Position numbers and translations under genes: made by a program | Shown here: in pieces, positions 1-7,090 of the stretch | How the letters are laid out: each line of letters starts with the position of its first letter | Numbering within the stretch: position 1 is the stretch's first letter | Notes under the pieces: generated by a model | The model's input: only the letters and a program-made list of their open reading frames with translations | Told to the model about the DNA's origin: nothing | Databases searched by the model: none | Source of the DNA: Aurantimonadaceae bacterium | GTDB lineage: Bacteria > Pseudomonadota > Alphaproteobacteria > Rhizobiales > Rhizobiaceae | Direction of reading: 5' to 3' | Assembly: GCA_003232595.1 (NCBI GenBank) | Contig: QIIJ01000183.1 | Span: forward strand, 1 to 9,262 | DNA: 9,262 bases

Positions 1-845
1 CACTTGTAGATCGTAGCTCAATCAATGTGGCTGCTAGTGAAATGAAGGCGGTAAAGCTTTGATCTGTTTTGCAGGATCGCATCGCTATGCCTCTGTTTTC
101 CTTCAGCTTCCCAAAATAGTTCTCAACCAGATGCCGCCATTTATAGGTCTCCTTGTCAAACTCTGCCGGAAATTTGCGGTTGGATTTGGGCGGAATGACC
201 GGGGTAATGCCGCGCGCCAGCATGTCCTTTCGTAACCAGTCCGCATCAAAAGCGCGGTCCGCTAGCAGGTGTCCGGCCTTCAAATCCTGAAGCAGGGAGC
301 GGGTCTCGCGCAGGTCGTGGGCCTGCCCCGGCATAAGGCAGAAATCAACGAGGTGAAATCAACGAGGTTGCCGAGCCCGTCAGTGAGCGCCAAAATCTTG
401 GTGGTTATGCCGCCTCGTGAGCGCCCCCTCTCGGGCATTCCTTGAATGCCCTGCCGGCAGTGAATGGCCTGGCAGAGAGTCCCCCTTTTGCGCCCTGACC
501 AGAGCGGTGGACCTTAACGATGGTTCCGTCCACTGCCTGGCAATTGATGCTTGCATCAATGAGAGGGGATCATGGCGTACTCAAAGTCGGAACCTTGACT
601 TAACGCCTTGAACATCCTGTAAAAAGTATCGGCCTTTACCCATCTGCGAAACCGCTTGAAAGCGCTGTTCCATTTACCGAACTCCCCCGGCAATTCCCGC
701 CATTGCGCACCTGTACGCACGATCCAGAGAACCGCCTCCATGAACAGTTTTGGATCGCCACCCGTCTGGCCGGGATCACTCTTCTTTCCAAGTGTAAAGG
801 CTCGATCATCACCCATTGGGCGTCGCTCAATACTCTTCGGGTCAA
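1..845 (-). pseudogene. IS5-family DDE transposase, multiply frameshifted and partial
   Basis: Joining three frames on the minus strand rebuilds an IS5-family transposase. It begins MTRRVLSDAQWVMIEP (TTG start at 845). It shifts frame near 797-800 into TLGKKSDPGQTGGDPK and FGKWNSAFKRFRRW. A 10-bp excess (561-570) then breaks the frame after FEYAMI. The first catalytic Asp region follows as DASINCQAVDGTIVKVHR and SGQGAKGG. Another shift near 465-478 leads to GRSRGGITTKILALTDGLGN. A 14-bp tandem duplication (341-368) breaks the frame again before MPGQAHDLRET. The last part reads LLADRAFDADWLRKDM and KWRHLVENYFGKLKENRG, ending LIELRSTS at the window edge with no stop seen. The DDE core (D in DGTIVK, D in ADRAFD, E in ENYFGKLKENR) is still legible. 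Programmed frameshifting could explain at most one of these breaks, so this is a pseudogene. Confidence 0.88.
341..368. repeat. 14-bp perfect tandem duplication inside the transposase pseudogene
   Basis: The 14-mer gaaatcaacgaggt occurs twice in direct succession (341-354 and 355-368). Deleting one copy restores the reading GNLVDFCLMPGQAHDLRET expected for this transposase family, so the duplication is the inactivating lesion at this place. It looks like a slippage or short-duplication event. Confidence 0.9.
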
Positions 846-949
846 GGCTGCTCTCCTGTTGTTTGCAACCTTGAATCACAGATCAACCCATTTGTGAATC
901 CTGAACGTCAACAGGCCCTAATCTGAGCTTCCTTAAGCAAAAAACCGGA

Positions 950-1011
950 ACTTTGGCGACAAAGCGCCGATATGGTCAATACTTTGGCAGCAAACCGCCA
1001 ACATAGTCAAT
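950..1011. repeat. Two tandem 31-bp diverged direct repeats
   Basis: Units 950-980 and 981-1011 align without gaps, matching at 25 of 31 positions. The shared skeleton is actttggc..caaa.cgcc.a.at.gtcaat. They lie in non-coding DNA between the IS end and the sugar operon, about 130-190 bp before the proposed promoter. A 31-bp period is close to three helical turns, so both units would face the same side of the DNA, which suits paired regulator sites. They could equally be debris of an older insertion. No function is assigned. Confidence 0.7.
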
Positions 1012-1115
1012 ATAGATGACTGCCTGCTTGCCAGTGCCAGCTTTGCGAATTATCGGGGAAATGAGTTAACTTTCTCTCTGTGAGAAAACTCCAAAATCTC
1101 TGGTTTTCCTAATTC

Positions 1116-1171
1116 TGGAGAGATCAACGATAGGTCGATATAATAACAATGCAATTCTTCAGGGAGACGAT
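1116..1171 (+). promoter_or_regulatory. Candidate sigma-70-type promoter and leader of the sugar operon
   Basis: A perfect TATAAT lies at 1139-1144. A TGGAGA at 1116-1121, matching TTGACA at four of six positions, lies 17 bp upstream. Transcription would start near 1151, giving a leader of about 20 nt that contains AGGGAG at 1161-1166 as ribosome binding site for the GTG start at 1172. This is the only good promoter-like match seen ahead of the five tightly spaced genes, so it probably serves all of them. Based on motif match only. Confidence 0.45.
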
Positions 1172-2314
1172 GTGAAAGCTCTTGTATTGGGTGGTGACGG
1201 CTTTTGCGGTTGGCCATCATCACTGCATCTGGCAGCAAACGGATACGAAGTTCTGATCGTTGACAATTTGTCACGCCGTTTAATCTCCGAAAAGATTTCC
1301 ACGCCTTCGCTAACGCCGATCCGTTCGATTGAACGGCGTATTGAAGCCGCGCAGAAAATTGGCAACATCCGCTTTGCCTATTGTGATATCGCCAAAGATC
1401 CTGGCAAGTTCAAGGAAATCTTAGTGAATTTCCAAGCCGATATCGTCGTGCATTTCGCCGAGCAACGATCGGCCCCCTATTCAATGTTGGGCGATGCCGA
1501 GCGAAAATACACTGTGGATAATAACATCACCGGCACCAACAATCTTTTTTCCACCCTAACCGAGTTGAATCAACGGCCTCATGTGGTGCATCTTGGTACC
1601 ATGGGGGTCTATGGCTACAATGATGCCTTTGGCGAAATTCCCGAGGGATACCTGAATATTACTGTAAAACAGACACAGAAAGACGTGACAATACCCTATC
1701 CGGTAAACCCCGGTTCAATCTATCACATGACTAAATGCCTTGATCATACGATTATGCAATTCTATGCCAAGAATTGGGGGTTCCAGATCACCGATCTGCA
1801 TCAGGGCATCGTCTGGGGAACGGATACAGATATCACAAGCACCGATGAGGACTTGATCAACCGCTTTGATTATGACGGCGAGTACGGCACCGTGCTCAAT
1901 CGTCTGGTTGTGCAGTCACAAGTCGGTTATCCCATGACTGTTTACGGCACAGGCGGTCAATCGCGTGCGTTCATACATATTCAGGATACCGCCCGCTGCG
2001 TTCTTCTGGCCGCGGAAAACCCGCCGGAAGAAAGCTCAAGAGTTCAAGTGTTCAACCAGATATCAGAAGTCCATACGGTACGTCACCTGGCGCAAATGCT
2101 GCACGATCAAACCGGTGCCGAAATCGCCTATCAGGACAACCCGCGCAGAGAGCCCGCGGAAAATAACCTGAGGGTCAGCAACGCGGGCCTATGCTCGCTT
2201 GGGTTTGAGCCAATCACTCTGGCGGATAATCTGACCAAAGACATTCTGGCTACCGTCAGCAAATACGAGCACCGCCTTGATCGCTCGGTTATTGATTCAA
2301 GGGCTCGCTGGTAG
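1172..2314 (+). CDS. sqdB: UDP-sulfoquinovose synthase homologue (SQD1/SqdB family, extended SDR)
   Basis: A 380-residue NAD-dependent sugar-nucleotide enzyme. The family makes UDP-sulfoquinovose from UDP-glucose and sulfite in the cytosol. The resemblance to plant SQD1 and bacterial SqdB is strong: Rossmann motif GGDGFCGW (residues 7-14), DNLSRR (31-36), HFAEQRSAPYSM (94-105), LGTMGVYG (141-148, Thr143 matching the catalytic Thr), YHMTK (184-188, the catalytic Tyr and Lys), DLHQGIVWG (208-216), GTVLNRLVVQ (239-248), TVYGTGGQSR (256-265) and NPRRE (323-327). Length is normal for the bacterial form. The start is GTG at 1172 behind AGGGAG; the overlapping ATG at 1170 is followed directly by TGA. 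It is the first gene of the operon, and the next ATG lies one base past its stop. The neighbours are glycan genes rather than sulfolipid genes, so the sugar may enter a polysaccharide. A related SDR with another product cannot be excluded. Confidence 0.82.
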   Translation: MKALVLGGDGFCGWPSSLHLAANGYEVLIVDNLSRRLISEKISTPSLTPIRSIERRIEAAQKIGNIRFAYCDIAKDPGKFKEILVNFQADIVVHFAEQRSAPYSMLGDAERKYTVDNNITGTNNLFSTLTELNQRPHVVHLGTMGVYGYNDAFGEIPEGYLNITVKQTQKDVTIPYPVNPGSIYHMTKCLDHTIMQFYAKNWGFQITDLHQGIVWGTDTDITSTDEDLINRFDYDGEYGTVLNRLVVQSQVGYPMTVYGTGGQSRAFIHIQDTARCVLLAAENPPEESSRVQVFNQISEVHTVRHLAQMLHDQTGAEIAYQDNPRREPAENNLRVSNAGLCSLGFEPITLADNLTKDILATVSKYEHRLDRSVIDSRARW

Positions 2315-2315
2315 G

Positions 2316-3236
2316 ATGCGCGTTCTTGTGACCGGCGGACTGGGATTTATCGGCCAGAACCTGGCCATCCAACTGCGCCGAGTAGACAAAGACGCCAAAA
2401 TTATTGCGCTTGACTGGTTTGAAGGGGCGAGCGTCGCCGAAAGAGCGCTGTTTGATGACGTGCATATCAGCTGCTTTGCGGATGACAGGATTATGGACCT
2501 GTATTGCAATGCGGATGTGGTTGTGCATCTGGCGGCCCATACCACAGTGCAGGAATCGATTGTCGATCCGCTGCGAAGTTTTGACAATAATGTTGTAAAA
2601 ACTCAGAAACTGCTGGAGTTTCTACGCCGGAACGCGCCTGACACAAAGGTTGCCTTTGCCTCGACCGGAGGTGCGATCATTGGTGACCATGATGGTGCTG
2701 TCAACGAAACGATAGCGGCCAACCCTCTTTCACCCTACGGCGCCAACAAGCTGGCCGTCGAAGGGATGCTGTCGGCCTATCGCGGCTCTTACGGGTTAAG
2801 CTCCGCCAGCATGCGTTTTTCCAATGTTTACGGGCCGAATTCTTGGCGCAAAAGCAGTGTGATATCCGCCTTTTGCAAAATGTATCTTGGGGAAGGAAAG
2901 CTGCAGATCAACGGTGACGGGCTGCAAACCCGCGACTATATTTATGTCGATGATATCTCGGATGCCATCATCCGGGTAATCAAGCAGGACGGCCAAGGCG
3001 TTTTTCATCTCGGGACCGGGGTCGGCACTTCTATTCTTGAGATCACAGATATTTTCCTGTCGCTTGATCCCGACCGGGAAATAGACCTGAAATATGTTGA
3101 TGCCCTCCCTGGAGAGCTGCGCCACAACAAGGCGGATATCAGCCGTATTCGCGATAAGATGGGCTTTGAACCAAGCTATTCGGTTGAGCGTGGAATCCGC
3201 GAAACCATGGCTTGGTTTCAGAATCGCAAGACTTAA
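2316..3236 (+). CDS. NAD-dependent nucleotide-sugar epimerase/dehydratase (GalE-like extended SDR)
   Basis: A 306-residue extended short-chain dehydrogenase/reductase acting on a nucleotide sugar in the cytosol, probably a 4-epimerase. The N-terminal Rossmann fold carries GGLGFIG (7-13), then VVHLAAHTTV (69-78). The active site is formed by FASTGG (114-119) and YGANK (141-145, catalytic Tyr141 and Lys145). RFSNVYGP (167-174) and GDGLQTRDYIYVDD (200-213) are typical of the GalE/WbpP/RmlB branch of sugar-binding SDRs. The frame is open upstream to 2277, but ATG 2316 is preferred: it gives the usual MRVLVTGG beginning and starts one base past the stop of the preceding gene, which implies translational coupling. 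The exact substrate (UDP-glucose, UDP-GlcNAc or a uronic acid) cannot be read from the sequence. Confidence 0.85.
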   Translation: MRVLVTGGLGFIGQNLAIQLRRVDKDAKIIALDWFEGASVAERALFDDVHISCFADDRIMDLYCNADVVVHLAAHTTVQESIVDPLRSFDNNVVKTQKLLEFLRRNAPDTKVAFASTGGAIIGDHDGAVNETIAANPLSPYGANKLAVEGMLSAYRGSYGLSSASMRFSNVYGPNSWRKSSVISAFCKMYLGEGKLQINGDGLQTRDYIYVDDISDAIIRVIKQDGQGVFHLGTGVGTSILEITDIFLSLDPDREIDLKYVDALPGELRHNKADISRIRDKMGFEPSYSVERGIRETMAWFQNRKT

Positions 3237-3261
3237 TTCAACGAGAAAAGAAAGCAACGAG

Positions 3262-4206
3262 ATGCCCCATGCACCGCGCACAATGACCCTATTAGGGCTC
3301 AAATTTTTGGGCTCGCTTGCGGCCCAAAAAAAAGATGGCGTGTACCTGGAAATTGGCCCGCTGTTTGGCTCTTCTACCAATGCCATCCATCAAACCCGCA
3401 TAGGGAACGCCCCGATCCACACAATAGACACGTTTGAGCCGGCCCCGTGGGTGCGCAAGCGGTTCGGCATGGATCTGAGCCGTGAATTATTCGAAAAATT
3501 CACCGACGACATCAATAATATGGTGGTACATGAAGGGTTTTCCCCGGATGTGGTCAAGGACACCTGGAAAGACGATATCGGCTTTTATTTTGACGACGCA
3601 ACTCACGGCGACCCTGGATGGAGCGACAATTTCAATTTCTTCAGCCGGTTCTTTGATGATGAAACCATCGTCAGCGGCGATGATTTTTCCAGCAGCTGGC
3701 CACATATTGTGCGCAATGTTTATAGCATTGCCGAAGACTGGGGCGCAAAGCTGTATGTTATAGGCCGTGTTTGGGTGATTGTCCGTAAGGGTGAGAAACG
3801 TATTGTCGCAGCTGTCGATAAAGTCTGCCCAAAACTGAAGGGTGTCAACATCACCACCCACCACAACGACGACATTCGCACAAACATGGCCGCCTGCTGG
3901 ACATGGGGTTTGCATCAGGAAAATCCGCTCAACAGTTTCAGTATTGACGGTGGTGCACAACTCACCGGACAGATTACTACCTTTCAAAACGGCTCAATCA
4001 AAGATACCGTCTCTATCAGCAATGGCAATGTTGCTCTCAGCGAAATAGACCAACTCTATTTTAGTTTTGATAAGGAAATCACGGTGCAGTTGTGTCTGAT
4101 CAATGCAAAGGGCCAGACCCGGAACACCAAAGCATATAATTCTGGCCGGATGATTGAAATTCCGGGTGGGTCGCGCATTGCGGCCCTGCGCCTGTCGGAT
4201 ACATGA
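3262..4206 (+). CDS. Class I SAM-dependent methyltransferase with extra C-terminal domain
   Basis: A 314-residue protein whose first two thirds look like a Methyltransf_24-type Rossmann methyltransferase. Motif I is VYLEIGPLFGSST (27-39), giving the E-x-G-x-x-x-G SAM-binding pattern. Motif II is HTIDTFE (53-59). GFYFDDATHGDPGWSDN (107-123) takes the place of the family's hIDGdHsYe-D segment, and ETIVSGDDF (134-142) that of the late pGG-DD motif. After about residue 220 comes a roughly 95-residue stretch of alternating hydrophobic and polar residues that suggests a beta-rich domain of unknown role. In this context the likely task is O-methylation of a glycan or sugar nucleotide. ATG 3262 is chosen because the upstream extension to 3094 lies inside the preceding gene. 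The stop overlaps the next start as ATGA. Acceptor unknown. Confidence 0.72.
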   Translation: MPHAPRTMTLLGLKFLGSLAAQKKDGVYLEIGPLFGSSTNAIHQTRIGNAPIHTIDTFEPAPWVRKRFGMDLSRELFEKFTDDINNMVVHEGFSPDVVKDTWKDDIGFYFDDATHGDPGWSDNFNFFSRFFDDETIVSGDDFSSSWPHIVRNVYSIAEDWGAKLYVIGRVWVIVRKGEKRIVAAVDKVCPKLKGVNITTHHNDDIRTNMAACWTWGLHQENPLNSFSIDGGAQLTGQITTFQNGSIKDTVSISNGNVALSEIDQLYFSFDKEITVQLCLINAKGQTRNTKAYNSGRMIEIPGGSRIAALRLSDT

Positions 4207-5303
4207 AAGTCCTTTACGTTACAGCAAATGTTCTGGGCGATGCAGGTGCGAATGCCGCTGAGATTTTTCCACGCCTTGCAATCCTTACCCCCGGCATCAA
4301 AAAGGTGATGGTGGCTGATTATGGTAAAAATCGCGGCTACATCCAAGATAAACAGTTCTGCGATTTTCTGCGCTTGCGCAAGCCCAGGTGGGGGCGCCGC
4401 CTATATGCGGCCTTTCGCAACGGACTGAGAATTGCCAAGATAAGCACCGATGATGCCTTCAACGTGATCCACGTCTTTTATCGTCAGGAGAATGTGCCGC
4501 TGGTCGTGTCTCTGCGCATCGGGTTATTTTTGCTGCGCGGCAAATCCACCATCATCGTCGATCATCGTTCAGTCAATCTGGCCCGTGGCTACCGCGCCTT
4601 TTTCAAGAAACTAGTCAATCTGGTGATGCAGCTGTTCACCCATCGGCTGGCTGGCAATCCCTGGGCCGTGGAAACCAACCATTTCTGCATATTCAAGCCC
4701 AAACACATAATTGATCTGGGCTATGATAACCTGCCGGAAGGCGACGCGGTCGAGCTGGATCAGGGCCAGCCGGTCAGCATCTGGTTTATCGGTTCCCTGA
4801 AGCCAAAAAACCGAAAATCGGAATTCCTGCTTGAGGTGTTTGACCATATCAACGCTAAAACGGGTACAAGTGAGCGTTTTCATATCAGAGTGGCCGGCCC
4901 GGCCAAATTTGCCCAAAGGCAAGCGCTGCGAGTCAATAAAAATGTCACCTATTATGGCCGTCTGCCCCGCGCCAGATTGTATGAATTGCTGCGGGCGCAT
5001 CCCGGTGTCGGTATGGCCTTCATGAACCGTGAATTCCATTCCTATGCGCCTTCGCTGAAGTTTTGTGAATATGCGATCATGCGATACAGCATCGTTGCGA
5101 GCGACACATTGGGTCTGCGCACTCAGGCCGTGAGGATGAATTTGGATGGTGTGATATTTGCGGAGGAAGACGCTGAAGATTGGGCTGATGCGCTGATCAG
5201 CGCAGCATTGGGCTGGCAGGGGCTTGCGCCCCCTTGGGAAGATGCAGCTTTGTGGTCTTATGAAAATATCTTTCAGAGACAGGTGGTTGGTCTGTATGAG
5301 TAA
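4203..5303 (+). CDS. GT-B glycosyltransferase, GT4-like
   Basis: A 366-residue two-domain GT-B type glycosyltransferase expected at the cytosolic face of the inner membrane. The N-terminal half starts MKVLYVTANV with a glycine-rich loop (GDAGANAAE, 12-20) usual for acceptor-domain starts. The C-terminal donor domain carries IWFIGSLKPKN (193-203), the HIRVAGPA strand (227-234), VTYYGRLPRARLYELLR (248-264) and SLKFCEYAIMRYSIVASD (284-301). The last corresponds to the nucleotide-sugar-binding PsKlfEYmA-G-PVvas segment of family GT4, with Lys286 and Glu289 kept. The start overlaps the previous stop (ATGA at 4203-4206), and the next gene starts 8 bp inside this one, so the three are probably translated in a coupled way. 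Donor and acceptor cannot be assigned; a role in assembling the exported glycan is inferred from the neighbours. Confidence 0.78.
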   Translation: MKVLYVTANVLGDAGANAAEIFPRLAILTPGIKKVMVADYGKNRGYIQDKQFCDFLRLRKPRWGRRLYAAFRNGLRIAKISTDDAFNVIHVFYRQENVPLVVSLRIGLFLLRGKSTIIVDHRSVNLARGYRAFFKKLVNLVMQLFTHRLAGNPWAVETNHFCIFKPKHIIDLGYDNLPEGDAVELDQGQPVSIWFIGSLKPKNRKSEFLLEVFDHINAKTGTSERFHIRVAGPAKFAQRQALRVNKNVTYYGRLPRARLYELLRAHPGVGMAFMNREFHSYAPSLKFCEYAIMRYSIVASDTLGLRTQAVRMNLDGVIFAEEDAEDWADALISAALGWQGLAPPWEDAALWSYENIFQRQVVGLYE

Positions 5304-6114
5304 ATATATTGATCGTTTTGCCAGCCATTTCATCGCCATCAACTATCATGGCTTTCACAATGTAAATGCGGCGCTGGATTGTGTGCATTCGGTATTGCGA
5401 TCCGCAAAAGGGTTGAATGGCCAGGTCGCGATTACTTTTTTCCACCATTGCGACCGCCCTGCTTCGCCAAAACTGGCATCCCAGCTGAAAAACCTTGACG
5501 TCCCCTTGGCCTGTTTTCCTGAAAGCTCGAATGGAGAAGCTCTGAATTTGCAACTCAATCAAGTTGAGGAGTATGACTTTTTCTATCGGGTGGATGCGGA
5601 TGATCTGGTATCCTTGGGACGCTTCCAATGGCAGTCTGAATGGTTTTCCAAAACAGATTGTGATATTTGCGGCGGCGGGCTGATTTACCGAAATACCTCG
5701 ACTGAAGCTGAATATCCGGTTACCCCTTCGCAACACCCCGGCGTGTTGGATTATCTGTTCAACCGGTATTTCCTGCATCCGACGCTTGCATTTCGGTTTA
5801 GCTCATTTTCCCGTGTCAGTCTGCGCTATGGCAAGCAACGGCTTGAGGACAAGGGGCTGGCATTATCGGCCTATAAGGCCGGGCTGACTGTGCAAAATGA
5901 CCGGCGCATATATGGCACCTATAATCTGGATCCGAATGCCCGCAGCGGCCGTCTGCTTGCACGGCGCGACCACAGCTATAATCTAGCCTTTATCCGCGCA
6001 TCGCATAGCTTTTGGGCGCTGCCGATAGCTTATGCCCTGTTTGCCGCCTCGCTGCTGATTGGCCGTGAGCAGCTGCGTCAAATTCGCAAAGCGCTGATCC
6101 GGTTATCTCCATGA
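5296..6114 (+). CDS. GT-A glycosyltransferase, GT2-like
   Basis: A 272-residue GT-A fold glycosyltransferase. The nucleotide-sugar and metal-binding DXD motif is in FYRVDADDL (96-104, Asp100/Asp102). GGGLIY (126-131), HPTLAFR (161-167) and the late acidic motif RLEDKGLAL (182-190, Glu184-Asp185, probable catalytic base region) follow in family-2 order. The C-terminus has a hydrophobic patch at about 239-255 followed by a basic tail, so it may associate with the membrane. ATG 5296 is preferred over the upstream extension to 5224: it places AGGTGG (5281-5286) at ribosome-binding distance, gives the normal N-terminal strand (SHFIAINYHG) and overlaps the previous gene by only 8 bp. It is the last gene of the operon and ends 90 bp from the stop of the oppositely oriented permease. 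Linkage specificity is unknown. Confidence 0.78.
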   Translation: MSKYIDRFASHFIAINYHGFHNVNAALDCVHSVLRSAKGLNGQVAITFFHHCDRPASPKLASQLKNLDVPLACFPESSNGEALNLQLNQVEEYDFFYRVDADDLVSLGRFQWQSEWFSKTDCDICGGGLIYRNTSTEAEYPVTPSQHPGVLDYLFNRYFLHPTLAFRFSSFSRVSLRYGKQRLEDKGLALSAYKAGLTVQNDRRIYGTYNLDPNARSGRLLARRDHSYNLAFIRASHSFWALPIAYALFAASLLIGREQLRQIRKALIRLSP

Positions 6115-6161
6115 AGAATGCGGGTGCGGGTTTAATTTGCGGGGACCGGATCGGCAGTCAG

Positions 6162-6224
6162 GCAATCTGATAATCCATTCTATAAGGAGCCAAACCTGAT
6201 CGTATCACATGAGCATCAGATTGC
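6162..6224. repeat. 10-bp perfect inverted repeat between convergent gene ends
   Basis: gcaatctgat at 6162-6171 is mirrored by atcagattgc at 6215-6224, with 43 bp between the arms. The right arm overlaps the last codons of the permease gene. The 6115-6204 gap otherwise shows no clear terminator hairpin with a T-run. The loop is long for a terminator, so the role is uncertain and chance is possible. Confidence 0.35.
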
Positions 6225-7011
6225 GGTGATGTTTGCGCAACAAAAGAAGGCCCATCAATGCCGATACAAGGCTTAGCCCCATCACATAATATACCGACAC
6301 ATAGTCACCCTGATATGTCTGGTAAATACCCTTGCGAAACTGCCCGACAATATGAATGAGAGGATTAAACCACAAATAGCTTCGATATGGCTCGGGAACT
6401 GTCTGGAAAAGGTAAAAGATGGTGGAGATGAAAAATAGTGGTCGAGTTGCGATGCGCCAAATACGCCCCCATATCGGACTGGCCTCAAACAGGTAACAAT
6501 TCAGCACCCCAACACCAAACCCCAGCATAAGGGCCATGACGATCGCAAGGATCGTCGCTGGGTAATCAATAAGCACATCAAGCTGGAGCCCCAATACCAG
6601 CGCACTGATCACAACACTTATAACCATGATCTGGGTCAGCGTATTGAGGGCGAGGCGCGCCAGAATGGCGTCAACATATGTGACCGCCGGAAACGCCAAC
6701 AGGGGCAGGGAGAAACGCAAGGCCTGGGCGATTTTTCCGCTGATGTCTATGTAGGCCATGAACGGAAGCAGCCCGGTCGCATAGAAAAGGGCAAAACTGG
6801 GTCCAAGCGGTGCAGAGCGCAGAGCCAGCGAAAACACCAGGGTCAGCAACAGAATGCCAGCAGCAGGTTCGAGAATGGCCCAGAGATATCCGAATGGTGT
6901 ACGCCCGTAAGTCGTTGACATCTCGCGCAACATCAAAGCGAGAACGGTTCTGCTCAACCGAAAGGAGCGTGGGCGTTGAGCGTTGGATGAGACAGGCGGC
7001 ATGGGCTTCAA
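6205..7011 (-). CDS. kpsM: Capsule polysaccharide ABC exporter permease, KpsM/CtrC-like (ABC-2 type)
   Basis: A 268-residue integral inner-membrane protein forming the channel half of an ABC-2 polysaccharide exporter. Residues 20-48 hold the amphipathic RTVLALMLREMSTTYGRTPF element and GYLWAILEP, a hallmark of the KpsM/CtrC/BexB group. Hydrophobic spans follow at about 48-66, 73-90, 125-142, 152-174, 190-205 and 240-258, matching the six-helix layout. FNPLIHIVGQFRKGIY (215-230) is the conserved loop before the last helix. It should pair with the ATPase at 8281-8973. The start is uncertain: TTG at 7011 or ATG at 7000-7002 (residue 4), with neither having a strong ribosome binding site and an in-frame stop at 7036-7038. 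It is transcribed away from its partner genes, which is unusual for this system. Confidence 0.9.
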   Translation of the reverse strand: MKPMPPVSSNAQRPRSFRLSRTVLALMLREMSTTYGRTPFGYLWAILEPAAGILLLTLVFSLALRSAPLGPSFALFYATGLLPFMAYIDISGKIAQALRFSLPLLAFPAVTYVDAILARLALNTLTQIMVISVVISALVLGLQLDVLIDYPATILAIVMALMLGFGVGVLNCYLFEASPIWGRIWRIATRPLFFISTIFYLFQTVPEPYRSYLWFNPLIHIVGQFRKGIYQTYQGDYVSVYYVMGLSLVSALMGLLLLRKHHRNLMLM

Positions 7012-7090
7012 TTTGTTTGCAAAAATGGGTATAAGTTACTCCAGAGAAAATTACTAAATTTTTGCAGGCCAGTAAACAGCAGGAATCGAT
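7012..7090. promoter_or_regulatory. Divergent control region between kpsM-like and kpsE-kpsT-like genes
   Basis: The 79-bp AT-rich gap must hold the start signals for both directions unless one side is read from elsewhere. No convincing -35/-10 pair could be picked on either strand. A 9-bp inverted repeat (7018-7026 and 7058-7066) lies centrally and is a candidate operator. AGGA at 7080-7083 suits the TTG start at 7091. Confidence 0.4.
7018..7066. repeat. 9-bp perfect inverted repeat in the divergent promoter region
   Basis: tgcaaaaat (7018-7026) and atttttgca (7058-7066) are exact inverted copies 31 bp apart, 40 bp from centre to centre, close to four helical turns. Such spacing suits two half-sites or two dimers of a regulator acting on both divergent genes. 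Evidence is sequence symmetry only; AT-rich composition raises the chance level. Confidence 0.5.

Larger units (their letters stand above)
1..918 (-). mobile_element. Partial IS5-family (IS427-group-like) insertion sequence, decayed
   Basis: An insertion sequence enters the window from its left edge with its transposase on the minus strand. The transposase-start end appears to be the sequence ending in acaggccc at 911-918, with a TA at 919-920 that would fit a TA target site. This terminus resembles the GGGCCTGTTGA ends I associate with IS427-like elements, but it is inferred because the other inverted repeat lies outside the window and could not be paired. The transposase inside is disrupted in several places (see the pseudogene entry), so the copy should be unable to transpose by itself. 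It sits about 250 bp upstream of the sugar-biosynthesis operon. Confidence 0.7.

Noticed and set aside
417..897. Several plus-strand open frames over the transposase region
   Set aside because: They are antisense to the reconstructed IS5-family transposase and have no family resemblance or ribosome binding sites.
950..1011. CRISPR array
   Set aside because: There are just two diverged units directly abutting, with no spacers and no cas genes.
2796..3386. 196-residue minus-strand open frame
   Set aside because: It is a shadow lying across the epimerase and methyltransferase genes, both of which show clear motifs on the other strand.
4611..5342. 243-residue minus-strand open frame
   Set aside because: Antisense to the GT4-like glycosyltransferase; its protein shows no recognisable motif.
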